A DNA stretch of 64,000 nt from Knufia peltigerae (lineage: Eukaryota > Ascomycota > Eurotiomycetes > Chaetothyriales > Trichomeriaceae): contig JAPDRN010000024.1 in assembly GCA_030247855.1 (NCBI GenBank), positions 248,001-312,000 of the forward strand. The letters run 5' to 3'. Positions 23,793 through 35,605 of the stretch are shown one piece after another. A model generated the notes under the pieces. That model was not told the DNA's origin, did no database searches, and saw only the letters and a program-made list of their open reading frames with translations. Both the position numbers and the translations under genes were made by a program. Each line of letters opens with the position of its first letter. The first letter of the stretch is position 1.

Positions 23793-25340
23793 ATGCCAGT
23801 AGTCCATCCGGGAAAGCGGCGGCGCAAGTATGCACCAAAGGTTCGCAGTGGCTGCAAGACGTGCAAAATCAGACGGAAGAAATGTGACGAAGCACGACCC
23901 TGCTGCCTGAGATGCATCAGTGACCGTTATCATTGCGACGGTTATGACACACCCAAAGCTTGGATATTCTTGCCATGTTCTGGAGACGATAGGACGAACC
24001 AGTCTTTTCAACGTCAATCGTCTGAGCATTCATATGTTGGGATAGCCGACGAGATCAAAGATAATCCCGTCGAGGAAGATGGCCTCGGAACCCCTCCGAA
24101 TAATGCAGAATCACACGACCGCTATCCGAGACACCAGTCGCCCACGCGTCCATCTGTCATGGAAGCCAATTCCTTGAACGACGGTCATGGCCAGGAGGAA
24201 GACCATTCCGGAACCCCGACGAGCAACGCAGAGCTGCACGACGTGTCTGTTATTGGGCTAAAGCTTTCTGATCACTGGGCATCTGGGCCTGACGCGTCGT
24301 ACACTGGTTACTTTGTGCATCAAGTCGTGCCGCTGCTTGCTACGACGCAAGAGTGGCGCCTTTTTTGGTCGAACCTGGTTCCGCAGGTCAGCTGGAGCAA
24401 CCAAGCCATCCACCATGCTATGATTGCTCTGGCGGCCGCCTACGAGTCCAAAGTGTCTGGAAATGATCTCAAGGAGCTGGTCATACGTAGGAGCAATCAG
24501 GCCATTCGCAACTTCAGAACGCAACACACCTCTGTCGACGTTGCATTGATACTATGTCGCATATTTGCATCCATTGCACGATGCAACCGTGACCCTCGTT
24601 CCGCCATGATGCACATGCGAAGTGGTGGTCAAATTATCCGAGAAGCAGGTCGGCGGACTGGTTCTGATATCATGAGGATTACGGCGCCAGCATTCCTGGG
24701 TGCCACGGCATACGACGCCGCGCACGAAGCCGATCGTGTCCTTGACCCAGGGCTGCTAGAATTGAACTCTATCAGACTTCAGTATCAACAACTACTGGGG
24801 TCTCTCCATCGTCGACGCCGGTGGCGCATCCTACACCCTGCTTCTAGGTCTTTCATCCTCATTTCCTGCGCTATCATGACTCAAGCTATTTGTGCAGCGA
24901 TGTATCCGGACATTCTGAACTTCAAGCTCAACGACACAGTACTCCCGGTCAGAGATGTCCGGGCGGCATTGATAGCCCACCAGAATCTGTGGTCTGCGGC
25001 CACTCTAAAAGGACTTTTCGTTCAAGCCAATGAACAAATCCATACCTGCTTGGAGCAGGCGTCCTCAGTCACCGCACTACCAGACAGTCTCCAACACCTT
25101 GTCAAGACCTGTGTCGATAACTTTGTGGTCCAGATTGCCACAATTGAACCACGGATAACGGCAGGTACATTCTGGCAAGATCATTATGAAGTTCCATGTG
25201 CAATTGATTCATATTTTGGGCATGCTTCGAGTCACCCAACTCCGGCTGTTACCCGCGACTATAAGTGTGAAGGAAGGGAATTTTTCCTCGAATTTGTATG
25301 CCCCTATCGGAGCGGGTTCCTTCTGCCATTTTGTGATTGA
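23793..25340 (+). CDS. Zn2Cys6 transcription factor
   Basis: Predicted 515-residue intronless nuclear regulator. The binuclear zinc cluster is at residues 21-48, with Cys21, Cys24, Cys31, Cys38, Cys41 and Cys48 (C-x2-C-x6-C-x6-C-x2-C-x6-C) and a basic KIRRKK between the second and third cysteine. A short linker region rich in Asp, Glu and Ser follows. From about residue 150 onward there is a helical fungal-specific regulator domain, for example GYFVHQVVPLLA and AIHHAMIALAAAYESK. The gene lies just downstream of a siderophore-type transporter in the accessory block. It may regulate neighbours, but no binding site was identified. It appears full length. Confidence 0.86.
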   Translation: MPVVHPGKRRRKYAPKVRSGCKTCKIRRKKCDEARPCCLRCISDRYHCDGYDTPKAWIFLPCSGDDRTNQSFQRQSSEHSYVGIADEIKDNPVEEDGLGTPPNNAESHDRYPRHQSPTRPSVMEANSLNDGHGQEEDHSGTPTSNAELHDVSVIGLKLSDHWASGPDASYTGYFVHQVVPLLATTQEWRLFWSNLVPQVSWSNQAIHHAMIALAAAYESKVSGNDLKELVIRRSNQAIRNFRTQHTSVDVALILCRIFASIARCNRDPRSAMMHMRSGGQIIREAGRRTGSDIMRITAPAFLGATAYDAAHEADRVLDPGLLELNSIRLQYQQLLGSLHRRRRWRILHPASRSFILISCAIMTQAICAAMYPDILNFKLNDTVLPVRDVRAALIAHQNLWSAATLKGLFVQANEQIHTCLEQASSVTALPDSLQHLVKTCVDNFVVQIATIEPRITAGTFWQDHYEVPCAIDSYFGHASSHPTPAVTRDYKCEGREFFLEFVCPYRSGFLLPFCD

Positions 25341-26164
25341 AGATTTCAGTTTCTAATCAGTGAGATAAGAATAGAACTGTTAGGCCAGGCGGCTCTGCTG
25401 GAGGACTTGACACACATAGAGGTCGACCCTTGAACGCAGTCCGACTAGTGTTAAGGACGGTGGCCTAAGGAATAGGTAGAGTAGGAGGAGGATAGGACGA
25501 AGAGTCTTCTGTTTAAGGGTGCCTTAGATACTCCGTACAGGAGCTCAAACTATCAGGGCTTGCTTATGGGACAAGCTTGTGCTCACCTACCTACTGTATG
25601 TCTCTTAGCGACGCACTTTGATTAGTGTATAGGGTGTGTCGGCATGAGACAAGGCTGATCGCTAGGGGCGACCAAAGGCGGCATCACCCTGTTTCCCGAT
25701 TGGTGGTTCAGGCGCGAGCAGTTAAACCGCCGCACCTTGGCTTGGGGAAGAATGACGCGCTCTGCAGCCTTGTGATTCGGTGGACATCATTATCTGCTTG
25801 TTCCAACGCAGGCCGCAATCAATTCAATTGGGACCAACGTGCCAATTCTTTGCCAGGACCACAGCAATTCTTGACTGTTTCTTCACATAGATCCCACTTC
25901 CATACAACGTTCCTCTGCCGGTCCTGTTCACTACACTCCCCCGCCAGTAGGCTTCGCCGGAAGTAGATTCAAGATCCTGGCATTTCCACCTCCAGCTGCG
26001 GACACTAGTACGGGGTTCTGCAAAGTCATCCATGCTGTAGTTCCAACCCATTCAGTCTTGCTCATGGTCATACAGAGAAGCGACACCATCTCCCTTTCAT
26101 TCTATTGACCATCCGACGTCCTGCTGGCTTCCCGACCCGGCAGCACGGTGCCAGGCGGTCTTGT
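25341..26164. other. intergenic, no gene seen
   Basis: About 820 bases upstream of the deubiquitinase gene. One exact TACTCCGTA lies at 25529-25537. No gene is supported. Confidence 0.6.
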
Positions 26165-29100
26165 ATGGCCAGCGTGCAAGGAAACATACGGTCCTTCATT
26201 GCGCCGATCAAAGGATCTGGTCTGTCATGGCAGAGGCTTCACCCCAAACGAATTTGTCCTAACTAACATCGGCAGGTCGGCTTGCTCCTACCCTCCTCGA
26301 AGACCTATCGCTTTATGAACCATGGGGCGATCCCCAAGGCCCAAATCTGCTCGCGGACTGGCCACTGAGGTTCATTCAGACTCAATACCTAGGAGATCTC
26401 CTTCCTCTTGATGGCTGTCGACACAAGTTTGGCCTGAAACCGAGACAATCGAATCCTCCTGCATTGGATGAGAAGCCAGATTCGCAGACAATATGGACCG
26501 TCGCGGCGTTCTGTCAGCTGTGTCGCCTGCATGTACATGTCAAGGTCGACTTCTCCCTGCGATTCGAGGAGTTGCCTTGCCCCAATCCCGAACATCCTTT
26601 ACATCATTTTGTCAGATCGGAGTATCAAGAACCTTTAGAACGCAATGCATGGCTGCGGCAGAATCCAAAATCAAGAGATGAGATCTATACGTACAAATGC
26701 TCTTCAAGGACTTGTTCCGCGACAGTCACAGTCCGCCTATGCCCTCCGGTGCTTAGGCCCAGCGACGTCAAAGTCCTGCTCGACCCCGACATGCTGCACC
26801 AAAGAACAGAAGCTGCCTTCAAGGACAGGGGAGGTAATACCGAGGGCATGGGCCATCCGAAGCCAGTTGATGTGCTTACCGACCTGCGCGCTTATGTCAA
26901 GAACTCATGGAAGGCACGACAGGATCCCAAATATGGTTCGATAAATTTAGGCAACAAGAGATTTATGGTACGGTTCGGGCCTGCAGGAACTGCTTGCAAG
27001 GACGTTCTTGAGCACCTTGGGTTTGAACTTGTGGTACGCCAACCTCTCTTTGACTTACCTTCTAGCTTTTACTTACGCCTTTTGCCTTAGCCTGGAGATT
27101 GTTGGAAGGTTCCTCAACCCGACTTCAAAGACACCGAGCCCTTCCAAAGTCCGATGAACATCTGGCTGGACAATGCCGAGCATGAACTGGTCAGCCTGCT
27201 GTTAGCACGACCCCAGGAGGAGCAGCAACAGCTACACGACGTTTCACCTCCTATACCCGCAGAAAGAGAGCTGTCTCGCGCCTTGGGCTGTCAGGATTGT
27301 TAGGCACTCTGAATTCCTTCCATACAACAAACAAGCTGACGAGTATAGATGACACCGATCCATCGAGCAGGACTGCGAAACTGTTACCTGAGATGAGAAC
27401 TGCGTACGTCTTCTTTGATGCTAAATGCTGCACTGGAACTGACACTGATCAGCCCTTTCATTGCCCTTGGATGTCCGAGAGATCTGGCAAATCATTTGAT
27501 TGTGAAGGCGTACCATTGGCAGGTTGAGACAGATCCCCTGAATGCACCAACGTATCTAAGCAACCTGCGCTATATCGCCAGCAACCGTCAAAGCGAAGTA
27601 CTTGAGACTGAGGTAATGTTGGAGACGTCGGAGGGTCGATTTGACGTAGAGACATTGAACGCGGCGTACAAGGCCTTTCATCTCACCGGCCGAGAAGGTG
27701 TCGTGAATGACGACGACATTATTGGTGCATTCACGGCTACACTAGCGGATGCTGCTCCCAGTCAGCAACATGAACTGAGAGAGTATTTACGCATGATAGG
27801 TGTCCATCGCAATAGCAAGAAGATTGCTGATGCAGCGCAAAACGGTGAGATTCACGCGGATCACCACAATTCAATCGCTGACAATTCGTCGCGCAGTTAT
27901 CAACAACTATGAGCAAGCACTGGTCTTTCTTGGTGCTGATCAAACGACAGAAGATGCTCACATCCAAGCCTTATTTACCGTGAAGGTTGGTCATGTATAT
28001 CTGTCATCTCAATCATTAGTCTCTAACCTCAATCCCAGATCGCTGAGAACAGCGATTTACAGCCACAAGCTATTCAGGCTGTCCGATTGATAGCGGAACA
28101 TCGCAACAGCCAATTTCTGTCGCACCTAGTGGAGACCGGATTCGTGCAAGAGACACACCAAATGGAGCCTGCGGAAGGTTACCAAGCCTTGCAAATCGAA
28201 AACCGTGAGGTTGACGATGAGATGATCTTGCTTCAGTACGACATGGCAGTGGAAGAGAACCCCGGCAGCGTTGAGTACTATACCAAGGCCCTCGCTGCCA
28301 TCGCCAGTGGTAGAAAGAGCGATGTTTTGCTCAATCATTTACACAGCAAAGCTCCACAGGCGCCTGAGGGCACACAAGATGAACCTGTGGGCTTGGAGAA
28401 TATTGGAAATACCTGCTATCTCAATAGCCTCCTACAAGCTCTTTTCACCTTAATAACATTTCGGCATGTTGTCCTCGATTTTGATGAGTACAAGATGAGT
28501 CTAGAGCCCAAAAATATGGAGAGCAAACGAGTCGGTCAACGCAAAGTCAGTCTGAAGGAAGTGCAGACTGCCCAAAAGTGTACGTGCCTCAATCGCCACA
28601 GTGGTCTGCCTGCTAACCATTCCAGTTGTCGAACAACTTGGGTATCTTTTTCGTGGCATGATCGAAACACCACAGTCCTCCATCAAACCAGAACAAGAGC
28701 TAGCACGGCTGACCCTCGAGACGGAAAGTGTTAAAGAAAGAATGCGTAGAAGGTCTACGCTCATGTCTGAAAGACCCAGTTTAGGCCACATTGATAGTCT
28801 GCCGATGTTGGGCCCTCCAACATTGGCGGAGTTCAAGCAGAGTGGCATGCCAGACGACGCACTCGTGCAATCCCCGACCGAAGACGTGCTATTCAACCCC
28901 CTCGTTGAGTTCGGTGCCTCTCGAGTCGAGTTGAGGGATGACACGAACAAACAAGAGGAAGACACAAAGATGGACGATAACTCCAGCGAGGCCACCTTGG
29001 TGTCCAAACCCGACACGGATCTATTGCGAGCAGAAAATACTACCGAAGTCGAACAGCAATCAATATTGGACAACAAGGAGAACCTGTCGCCTGTCAAAGA

Positions 29101-30740
29101 AATACCAGTGGCGCAGGCAACTTCGACACAGACTGCCGAGCCTCTGGCGCCAGCATCACCTTCCAAGTTGAATGTGCAAGCTGGAGCTTTGGCACAACCC
29201 GCTACGCCGGCTGATAAAGGCACAGAACAAGATAAAGTGGAATATGAACCTCCTCCAGGAAAGCCCCCACCAGTACCCCCCAGAAAGCCTGCTCATACAG
29301 CGACCACGACCCTCGAGGAATATGCACGTCAGCAAGATGTCACAGAGGTTATGAATCACTGTATCATTCAACTGTCGTGTGCCATTCGGCCTACAGGATT
29401 CGACCAAAGTGGAGAACAAATTGATGAGATCCACGACCTCTTCTTCGGCCAGCAGATAATTCATACGCAGCCGGAGAAAGAGAAGCCTCAACCTCTCCCA
29501 TTTCTCAACATTATCACAAGAGTCTATCATCAACCTGCAGATGTCTATGCTGCCATCGATAACGAATATGATCTGCAAGACGCACAAGATGGTACCAAGG
29601 CTTATACCTCCGTCACTCGTTTGCCGCCAGTCCTGAGTGTCGCCCTCGACCGAGTCTCGTGGAATCAAGAGGCAAGGCGCCAGGAGAAGCTCAACCATCA
29701 TGTTGAAGTGCCTGAGACCATTTATATGGATCGATATGTTGAAAGCGATGCTATCTCAGACTTGATGCAGCGTCGCCAACAAACATGGGAGATGAAACGA
29801 GAGCTTGCGACACTTGCAGCTCGGAGAAGTATTCTAGAGGAGAAACAAGTGAGTATTGAGTCCGCCATTCCGCTTTTCCGTCTAACACACTGTAGGGTCA
29901 ATCCAAAGATGTTCCCAGTGTTCTCGAGGACGCAAAGCTTGTTCTCGAATACCTGAGCACACTCCCGGCCGATCCGATCTCGGAAGAGCTCAATATCAAC
30001 CCCAATATCACCAGTACTCTGGGGCACCTGGCGGAACAAGCTCGGTCAGAACTCGAAGGTAACGCAAATGTACATTCCGTAGTTCCGGTTTGACTAATAT
30101 TCGTACAGGAATTCGCAGCCGAATGGATCATCTCAACCAGCAGGTCAAAGAGGCATTCGTCGACATGCGCAAGCACCCTTACAGACTCCATGCGGCATTC
30201 TTCCACCGTGGTGGCGCGGCAGGAGGACACTACTGGGTCTATATTTTCGATCACAAAAAGGAGATGTGGCGTAAATACAATGACGACCGCGTCACCACCG
30301 TACTCAACCGGAACGAGATATTTGGCAAACCTGCGCAGGACAACTGGGGCCCGCCACCAAACCCCTACCTGCTGATTTACATCCGGGCCGATCGGATCGA
30401 CGACCTGGCCGAGACGGTCAAGCGGGACATTGTCTATCCTCCACCGGATGAGGCGCCACCGCCGGTACCCGCGCGTAGTCAGATGAGTGAGGTGCCTCCA
30501 AACTGGTCATCGCAGCAGCAGACCTCCCAGGGGGGCGATGTAGAAATGCTGGAGTATGCCGATGGCGGCAGTGGTGGTGGCAATGCCGGTGAGCAGGCCC
30601 AGAATAATTCCACACCCGAAGACGAACCGTATCCGTACGAGTCGGACATTTCGCGGCCGCCGCCCCAGCAGGCCAAGGAGTCCTCGAAAGGGTTGTGGGA
30701 TGACAGCGAGCTGATGCCCAACAGGACGATTCAGTGGTGA
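26165..30740 (+). CDS. UBP2: UBP2-type ubiquitin-specific protease
   Basis: Predicted 1371-residue deubiquitinase (peptidase C19). Yeast Ubp2 trims K63-linked chains with Rsp5/Rup1. Ten exons: 26165-26219, 26276-27033, 27091-27298, 27349-27403, 27453-27844, 27897-27985, 28039-28579, 28626-29848, 29896-30058 and 30109-30740; frame is kept at every join. The catalytic Cys box GLENIGNTCYLNSLLQ has Cys645; the His box GGAAGGHYWVYI has His1202. They are split by an unusually long insert of about 550 residues, rich in Glu, Pro and Ser. Two UBP2-specific repeats precede the Cys box (TDPLNAPTYLSNLRYIASNR and ENPGSVEYYTKALAAIASGR). The first donor (GTCTGT) is weak; it was chosen because it alone gives a phase-correct start (MASVQGNIRSF) and the intron has a good TAACTAAC branch site. 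The start is therefore the least certain part. Confidence 0.88.
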
Positions 30741-31562
30741 CGGTCATGATGATGACGACGACGAAGCTTGTTTGAGACTCGAGCCTTTGTTGTAGCGGGA
30801 TCTACGAAACCAGCATCCACGACCATGCTTGGGGGACTCGGGCCGTGGCGAACGACATCACCGGGCTAGCTACCAATCAGCTCAGATCATTGTGGTATAT
30901 ATCAAGACAACAACATGTTTTTTGGTCATTTGGATCACAGGCCGGCTCTAGAGAATGACGACAGCCTGAAAGAGTCGTCAGTTTTGGAGGAAGTGGGAAT
31001 TGGACGAGTACCGAACCCGCGGCGAGTGAGGAACTCTCCAACTTTCGATTCTTCAATACATCATTCTTGTCTTATTTTTCAATGGCTTGGTGAGTGGGCG
31101 GGGATTGCTTTCATCGTGCCCTTTCCTCGCTTCAGGCAAACCCTTTTTGAGACACAGCAGGCGGAGCATTGCATCGGGTTATTAGAGTAGCTACGGTACT
31201 TTGTGGAAACTACAAACAATCAGATCTCACGCTTTGCAAGTGCGCCATTTTGTTCTATCTTGGTAATTTACATGCATACCTGACGCATGCAATAATGATA
31301 GGCTCTCAATAGGCCCTTGACCGAAAAGGGGTCATGCGTCGTCCGTGGTCATCCGTGGATGTCATTACTCATACATCAGAGGCGATGGCAAATTACGCCA
31401 CCACAGTCGCCCTTTCGCGGCGTTCCCGCTCCCAAAATCATACACACACCCACAAAGCCCATCCTCTCTTCTCGTCTGTGCCGGTTTCAGCACGTTGACA
31501 AAATCCGCCCTCACGTGGAACGTCGTGTACCCTCGAATAAGTCCAGCATGATGGATCGCATC
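30741..31562. other. convergent 3' flanks
   Basis: This region lies between the stops of the convergent deubiquitinase (+) and AIR-like (-) genes and should hold both 3' untranslated regions. No further gene was recognised. Confidence 0.6.
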
Positions 31563-34080
31563 TCAAACGTTCATGGGCACGGCTCGTCCACTCCGCAAAT
31601 ACACCACTCTCAACCCATCCGGCTTTGGGGGTTCAGTCTGACCGTCCACGACTGCTCTCCGACGGTTTCTTGTCTCATGGAGGGCCCGGGAGAGGTGGGG
31701 ATCGTTCTTGATGGCTTCATCGTACCTCGCTTTGATATATCCTTTATCTTTCCCGGAGGGACACGCCACGAGGTATTCAGCGGCCCAAAGCCACACCGAT
31801 TCAAGATCTCTCTGAGTTGGGGAACGTATCAGGTTTGGAGCTGAAGTGTCGACGAACAAAGGATTTCTGGCCGAGTCAGAAATCATTGAGGATCATCAAA
31901 ACAGAGACTTTAAGCTTACTCATTCCCATCATACTCCAGGATAATTGGAGGATCTCCAGCCTCATCTCGTCGTACAGATATCCACTTAAGATACCTCTCC
32001 AAAATCATAGAATCTGGTGTAGGATATTCGCATGTCGACCCCGGTAACTTTCCACTCTGCTCCGTCGTGGTTGCATGGCGATAGATAAGATAGTCATAGT
32101 CAGTCTCAGGGGGTTTTAGATTGCTATATCTGCAGGTTAGCTTGATCAATACGAAAAGAAGATGTCCAGCAAGTTCCAGGCTCACGCTTTCCTCTTTCTA
32201 GCATTCGCCTTGCCCTTCCTGGACTTCTTCTTGGAGCCTGCAGAGGCTGAGTTTTTGGGAGCATCATTGGAGTTGGGGCCCGTCTGAGCCTTCTTCAATG
32301 CAGGTGGCTGGTTTTCATTGTTGTTCGAACCACGTCTGAGGGGTAATTGAATAGAAATTCCTTGCCGGGGCTGGTTGATTGGGGGACCTGCTGAGTGGAA
32401 GTCGCTAGGGCCATGAGATCCTTGATGGTCAGTTGACCCTGGTCCATCTCGAGACGCAGGAGGCGAGCGTCTGCGATCACCTCGTTGGCCATCAGATCCA
32501 CGTGGCGAGCGGGATCGTCGTCTGAGTTGATCATCGCCACGGCGACCCGATCGTGACGGAGATGTCGATCGAGGTTGGCCAAAGGAATCTGTGGCATACC
32601 AGTTATTGGGCTGGCGACTGGACTGGGCATGGCTTGCCGGGGGAGGATTGTAGCGATCAAAATGTCCATCCTGGGGTTTGGAGGGGAGCGGATGTCGGAA
32701 GGTGAATTCAGCTTTGGGTTGGTTTTTCACCCGTGGACCCAAGAATGGTTGCTCGTTGTCCTCGTCAGGTTGCTGTGCGACATCAGGTGCACCCGCAGTA
32801 TGAACACCAGCGCGTCCTCTGATTTTCAAGCCATCGGGTCGTATCCCGCGATTCATTGCTTCATGTTCCAACTGCTTTGTGCGGCTTTCGAGGTTGAGAT
32901 TGGTGACCTGGACAGATGCAAAAGGCTTTAGCGACCACCGTGCTGTATCCGTCTTCCTCGCATCGGGACAGTCACCAACTAGATGCATTTTGCTTGCACA
33001 TTTGCAGCATGATATCCATAAGGCGATGGGTTTGGTCTCGTCGATTGTGCCCGATTTGAAGAATCTGCGGGCACACGACCATTCGGTATGATGTAAACTA
33101 CCACAAAGATCGCAAGGGACTGTTGTGACCTTCATCCCTGTACATGACTCTGCACTATGGCCTTGCTCGCGGCAATGAGAGCATCGAGTGACATTCGGGC
33201 ACAGCCGGCTAGGGTGTTCGTCGATCGCTGAGCAATGCGGGCATACATGTTCAGGACAGGTCTGCTCTGTGTGTCCGGAAGTCAAACAAGTGAGGCAGGT
33301 CACCGGCAGATCTAGATTCACGTCTTCTTCATTGGTGTCAAAGTATGCATACTTCAACTGAAGAGCGAGTTGAGTCTTTGACAAGTCTCTGAGACGCAAC
33401 ACCGTGTCAGCTGTAGTGGGACTAGATCCCTGAACACCATACAGACTGGCATCAAGGTGCCGCTGATTTTCCGCATGAAGCTGCATCTCAACGTCCTGAT
33501 CAGTAGTATCTTGTGGAGCCGACATGTCTTCATTCGTGATACCTGACATTGCAGTGTCTTTCTTAACTTCCAATATCTTGTCCTTGTCACCATTCACGCG
33601 GGGTTCTGGCTCGGGCCCAGTGGACGAGGTATCGTCAATGTTAATGACCATAACACCACCTTCTGAGGATTCGCCCTCATCGCTTGAGATCTCAATTGCG
33701 TCGTCTACCGAACCACCAGGACTAATGGGAGCATTCGAGGGAGCACTTGGATTCTCAAGCTGTGGCTCGGGCATGAGGCTGGACGGTCCTTTGAACCCAG
33801 TCGCGAGGCGATTGTTGCCGAAGCCAGATGTAGTAGCCATGTTTACTTCGGAAGGAGGTTCAAGAGAAGAGTTATCCTGTGCAGATTCGAACGGATTAGA
33901 GTAACTGACAGATGCCGCAGCGCCCATGTCAACGGAGTCGGAAACTGTTGATGCTGAAATTGGCGACGGCATGGAATGAGATTGTGTTTCACCATGCAGG
34001 CGAGAGCGGTTGTTTCTCAGGCTGACGAACACTGTCCTGGACTCACTGTCATCGTCGGACCCTTGCGAAGACTGACGCAT
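31563..34080 (-). CDS. AIR1/2-like five-zinc-knuckle protein with C-terminal extension
   Basis: Predicted 802-residue RNA-binding protein resembling Air1/Air2 of the nuclear TRAMP complex, which presents RNAs to the exosome. Minus-strand exons are 34080-32186, 32129-31920 and 31866-31563. Five CCHC-type knuckles lie around residues 260-370: CLTCLTSGHTEQTC, CPHCSAIDEHPSRLC (one extra residue in its middle spacer), CSHCREQGHSAESC, CDLCGSLHHTEWSC and CCKCASKMHLVGDC. An RS-rich, disordered region follows. The first exon read-through stops after a Lys/Arg-rich tail (TGA at 32182-32184), but a GTGAGC donor just before it, a 56-nt intron with a CTAAC branch site and a second 53-nt intron keep frame for another ~170 residues. 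Both long and short products are possible. An upstream GTG frame at 34086 was ignored. Confidence 0.72.
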
Positions 34081-34476
34081 GCACACAGACGACTGAAGTA
34101 GCCAGAGTACTCTACCATGAGCGTGACCTCAGGCCAACGTCTTGATTGTGAGTTTCGAGGGCGCAGATGGATTGAGATTTCGAGAATTGGAGAGTCGCAA
34201 ACATTTGGAGAGTTTGGTTAGTGGTTGGCGGGCGGTGAGTTACTTAGCGGGCGTTCCTGGCTAGTAAGGTCAAGCCTAGTGAGCCCCGATTCGACCTAGG
34301 TCTCTCGAGGTCTAGAGCCTGATCTTGGGTGGCAGGTTTAACGAGCATCGAGGCGCCTAGCGCTTAAAGGCCAGGGCGCAGCATATTAGTTGTCGCGTGC
34401 TGGGTTGTTAAGGTACAGTAGTTATGCAGAGGCTGCTTGCGTGAGGCACCGGCCGCCGACGCTTCCCCATCGATCT

Positions 34477-34506
34477 AGTTCCAGTTCCAGTTCCAGTTCC
34501 CAGTTC
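34477..34506. repeat. AGTTCC hexamer tandem repeat
   Basis: Four perfect copies of AGTTCC plus a partial copy in the upstream region of the ORM gene. It is a simple promoter repeat that may vary in copy number. Confidence 0.8.
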
Positions 34507-34781
34507 TCTCCATCAAGGGAATCTCTGCCTGCATTACTCGCCTCTGCCCGTCTAATCTGAGACTTATCCATCCTCAACGCCGCCGTGTCTTACTTGCTTC
34601 AACCTGGGTCTTTTTTTTCGGATACTGCATACTGTATCCTCTTGAAAGTTCAGATCCTCAGACCTGCCACCAATCTGTTTCGTCATCTATCCTACCTCCC
34701 AACAACTTCGTCCGACCTCATCTTTCATATCACCTATCCCGAGCGAACAGTTCCGCTCGACTCGACCAGTCCATCCTTCAG

Positions 34782-34844
34782 GTGAGGCTTACTGGCTGCC
34801 TCTTATACAGTCAGATATAGAGGTGTAACTGACGCTCGAGGCAG
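34782..34844 (+). other. candidate 5'-UTR intron of ORM gene
   Basis: CAG|GTGAGG donor, a TAACTGAC-like branch region and GAGGCAG acceptor enclose 63 bases just upstream of the ORM ATG (34888). The sizes and sites match other introns in this window. Not proven by transcript data. Confidence 0.5.
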
Positions 34845-34887
34845 TGTTTCCCTTTTTTTCGACCAGATTCAATTTTCCGTCTCGTCC

Positions 34888-35605
34888 ATGACCTCCCATA
34901 CCACCCTCCATCGAACAATCTCCTTCCAAGCCGATGCCAGGCTAGCACCCCCAACATCGTCGTACGATTCAGCCATGAACAATGAGAAAAGTGGTCGAAG
35001 GAGGAGATCTAGCAGTATCATCTACCAGGAACCGCCGGAATCATTGGAACAGATCAGCGACCAACTAGCCGAACCAAATCTCAACTCACAATGGGTCAAC
35101 GCAAAAGGTGGGACAGTACAATCCAGTTCAATCCGTCGAGGCTACTCCCATGGGTGAAGATTAAGACAACTTTACTGACATTTTCGGTGCGTGTGCAGGT
35201 GCATGGACGATACACCCCGTCCTGATCATCGGCCTCAAGATCTTATTTGACATTATTCCGGGCGTGACGCAGGAAATATCATGGACACTCACCAACATCA
35301 CATATATGGCCGGTTCTTACCTGATGTTCCACTATGTACGAGGCGTGCCGTTCGAGTTCAACGCCGGAGCCTACGACAACTTGAACATGTGGGAACAAAT
35401 CGACAACGGGGACCAGTACACGCCTGCGAAGAAATTCCTCCTGACGGTACCGATTGTCCTTTTCCTCTTGAGCACGCACTACACGCACTACGATTTTACA
35501 TATTTCACCATCAACTTCATGGCTCTCATGGCCGTCGTGATACCCAAACTCCCTCAGTTCCACCGAGTCAGAATTGGTCTATTTTCAGAGCCGCCCGAGG
35601 AGTGA
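34888..35605 (+). CDS. ORM1: ORM/ORMDL family protein
   Basis: Predicted 208-residue ER membrane protein that restrains serine palmitoyltransferase, the first step of sphingolipid synthesis. Exons are 34888-35107 and 35199-35605 with a 91-nt intron. The conserved core starts at NSQWVNAKGAWTIHPVLI and continues through WTLTNITYM, FHYVRGVPFEFN, WEQIDNGDQYTPAKKFL and STHYTHYDF. The N-terminal 75 residues contain a basic serine cluster (RRRRSSSIIY) positioned like the Ypk phosphorylation sites that relieve inhibition in yeast. Length fits the family (216-222 in yeast). One gene is shown here; a paralogue elsewhere cannot be excluded. It is linked in pathway terms to the SLM1-like TORC2 effector at the left of the window, though they are not adjacent. 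Confidence 0.93.

Larger units (their letters stand above)
34081..34887. other. shared upstream region of AIR-like and ORM genes
   Basis: About 800 bases between divergent genes. Holds a short AGTTCC tandem repeat (34477-34506), pyrimidine-rich sequence upstream of the ORM start, and a candidate 5'-UTR intron at 34782-34844. No coding sequence beyond that is supported. Confidence 0.6.

Noticed and set aside
10890..25340. A classical secondary-metabolite cluster
   Set aside because: No polyketide synthase, NRPS, terpene cyclase or dimethylallyltransferase gene is visible; kept only as a possible transport/hydrolase block.
34250..34330. Possible tRNA-like stretch containing a GATTCGACC-like T-loop
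   Set aside because: No acceptor or anticodon stem can be drawn around it.
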